Shown piece by piece: positions 63,840 to 64,000 of a stretch of DNA of 64,000 nt. A program made the position numbers and the translations under genes. Under the pieces are notes generated by a model that ran no database searches, was not told the origin of the DNA, and saw only the letters and a program-made list of their open reading frames with translations. The DNA is from DATJZG01 sp035499295 (lineage in GTDB: Bacteria; Myxococcota; Myxococcia; Myxococcales; Anaeromyxobacteraceae), in assembly GCA_035499295.1 (NCBI GenBank), contig DATJZG010000178.1, positions 3,147 through 67,146 of the forward strand, given 5' to 3'. Positions within the stretch are counted from its first letter, which is position 1; each line of letters starts with the position of its first letter.

Positions 63840-64000
63840 GGTGCGCGTCACCCGACAAACACCAGGTCACGTTGCTGAGCCTGGTGACTCCGGACAAGCG
63901 GGGGCCAGCCGACCACTCCCTGCGGCGCGTTAAGGCGCTGGCCGACAGGGTGTCGGCGGCGCTCTCGCCGACTTTCACTCAAAGAGAGCGACCCCGCCCG
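63840..64000 (+). mobile_element. IS5-like transposase, N-terminal fragment
   Basis: The frame reading LLSLVTPDKR ... ADHSLRRVKALADRVSAALSPTF matches the N-terminus of IS5/IS1182-type transposases, where a P-x-DHPLR-x(I/V)K segment is followed by L-x-LSP-x-F-D. The expected next segment is lost after LSPTF at about 63980, or continues beyond the window edge after a break. A single-base shift near 63850 separates the likely GTG start from this frame. It is a remnant at least at its 5' end. Confidence 0.55.

Overview
The window is very GC-rich DNA whose genes mostly start with ATG or GTG and are often coupled by 1-8 base overlaps (GTGA, TGATG). Codon use, the HDOD, TPR and DUF2378-like proteins, and the repeat-rich lipoproteins suggest a Myxococcota chromosome, possibly an Anaeromyxobacter relative. 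That assignment is inference from style and gene content; there is no rRNA or marker gene here. No tRNA, rRNA or CRISPR array was seen.

Positions 1-28113 form a nucleobase and nucleoside uptake and catabolism island. It holds a partial D-aminoacylase-like amidohydrolase, an M20 allantoate/carbamoyl-amino-acid hydrolase, a fused FeS-molybdopterin hydroxylase (XdhD/selenium-dependent xanthine dehydrogenase type), a shortened YgfK-like iron-sulfur protein, a conventional XdhA-XdhB xanthine dehydrogenase, a guanine deaminase, an 8-oxoguanine deaminase-type amidohydrolase and a second small deaminase. Uptake is covered by a Tsx-like outer-membrane channel, a UraA-type permease and two complete BMP-type nucleoside ABC transporters. 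An L-serine dehydratase and a divergent uracil phosphoribosyltransferase complete the set. Together these genes could bring purines across both membranes, deaminate and oxidise them, and pass fragments into central metabolism. No uricase, allantoinase or dedicated regulator is visible.

Positions 28332-31673 carry an ATP-grasp ligase, an esterase-family hydrolase, a TerB-like protein and a GNAT-like protein. Positions 31928-39076 are a tight eight-gene operon: flavin dehydrogenase, adenylating enzyme, two carrier proteins, an active ketosynthase, a ketosynthase homologue that has lost its whole catalytic triad, a ketoreductase and a Sfp-type phosphopantetheinyl transferase. The first three match the set that converts L-proline to pyrrolyl-2-carboxyl-carrier protein, so the operon is probably a small pyrrole-primed type II polyketide pathway. 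I consider it the best candidate here for an undescribed system.

Positions 39133-55383 hold NhaA, a bacteriohemerythrin with a possible FNR-type site, a response regulator broken by two frameshifts, a 13-repeat lipoprotein, a DUF2378-like protein, an HDOD protein, a TolB-like/TPR membrane protein, and a pair of exported proteins. One of the pair joins a zinc phospholipase C/P1-nuclease-like domain, and the other three GLG1-type Cys repeats, to a barrel-like C-terminus.

Positions 55552-64000 contain a GH63-like glycosidase and then a decayed mobile region: a possible IS end, a two-CW protein, a frameshifted tyrosine-integrase remnant, an intact Fic protein with an upstream inverted repeat, a TPR remnant, an MgtC/DUF4010 membrane protein and the start of an IS5-like transposase.
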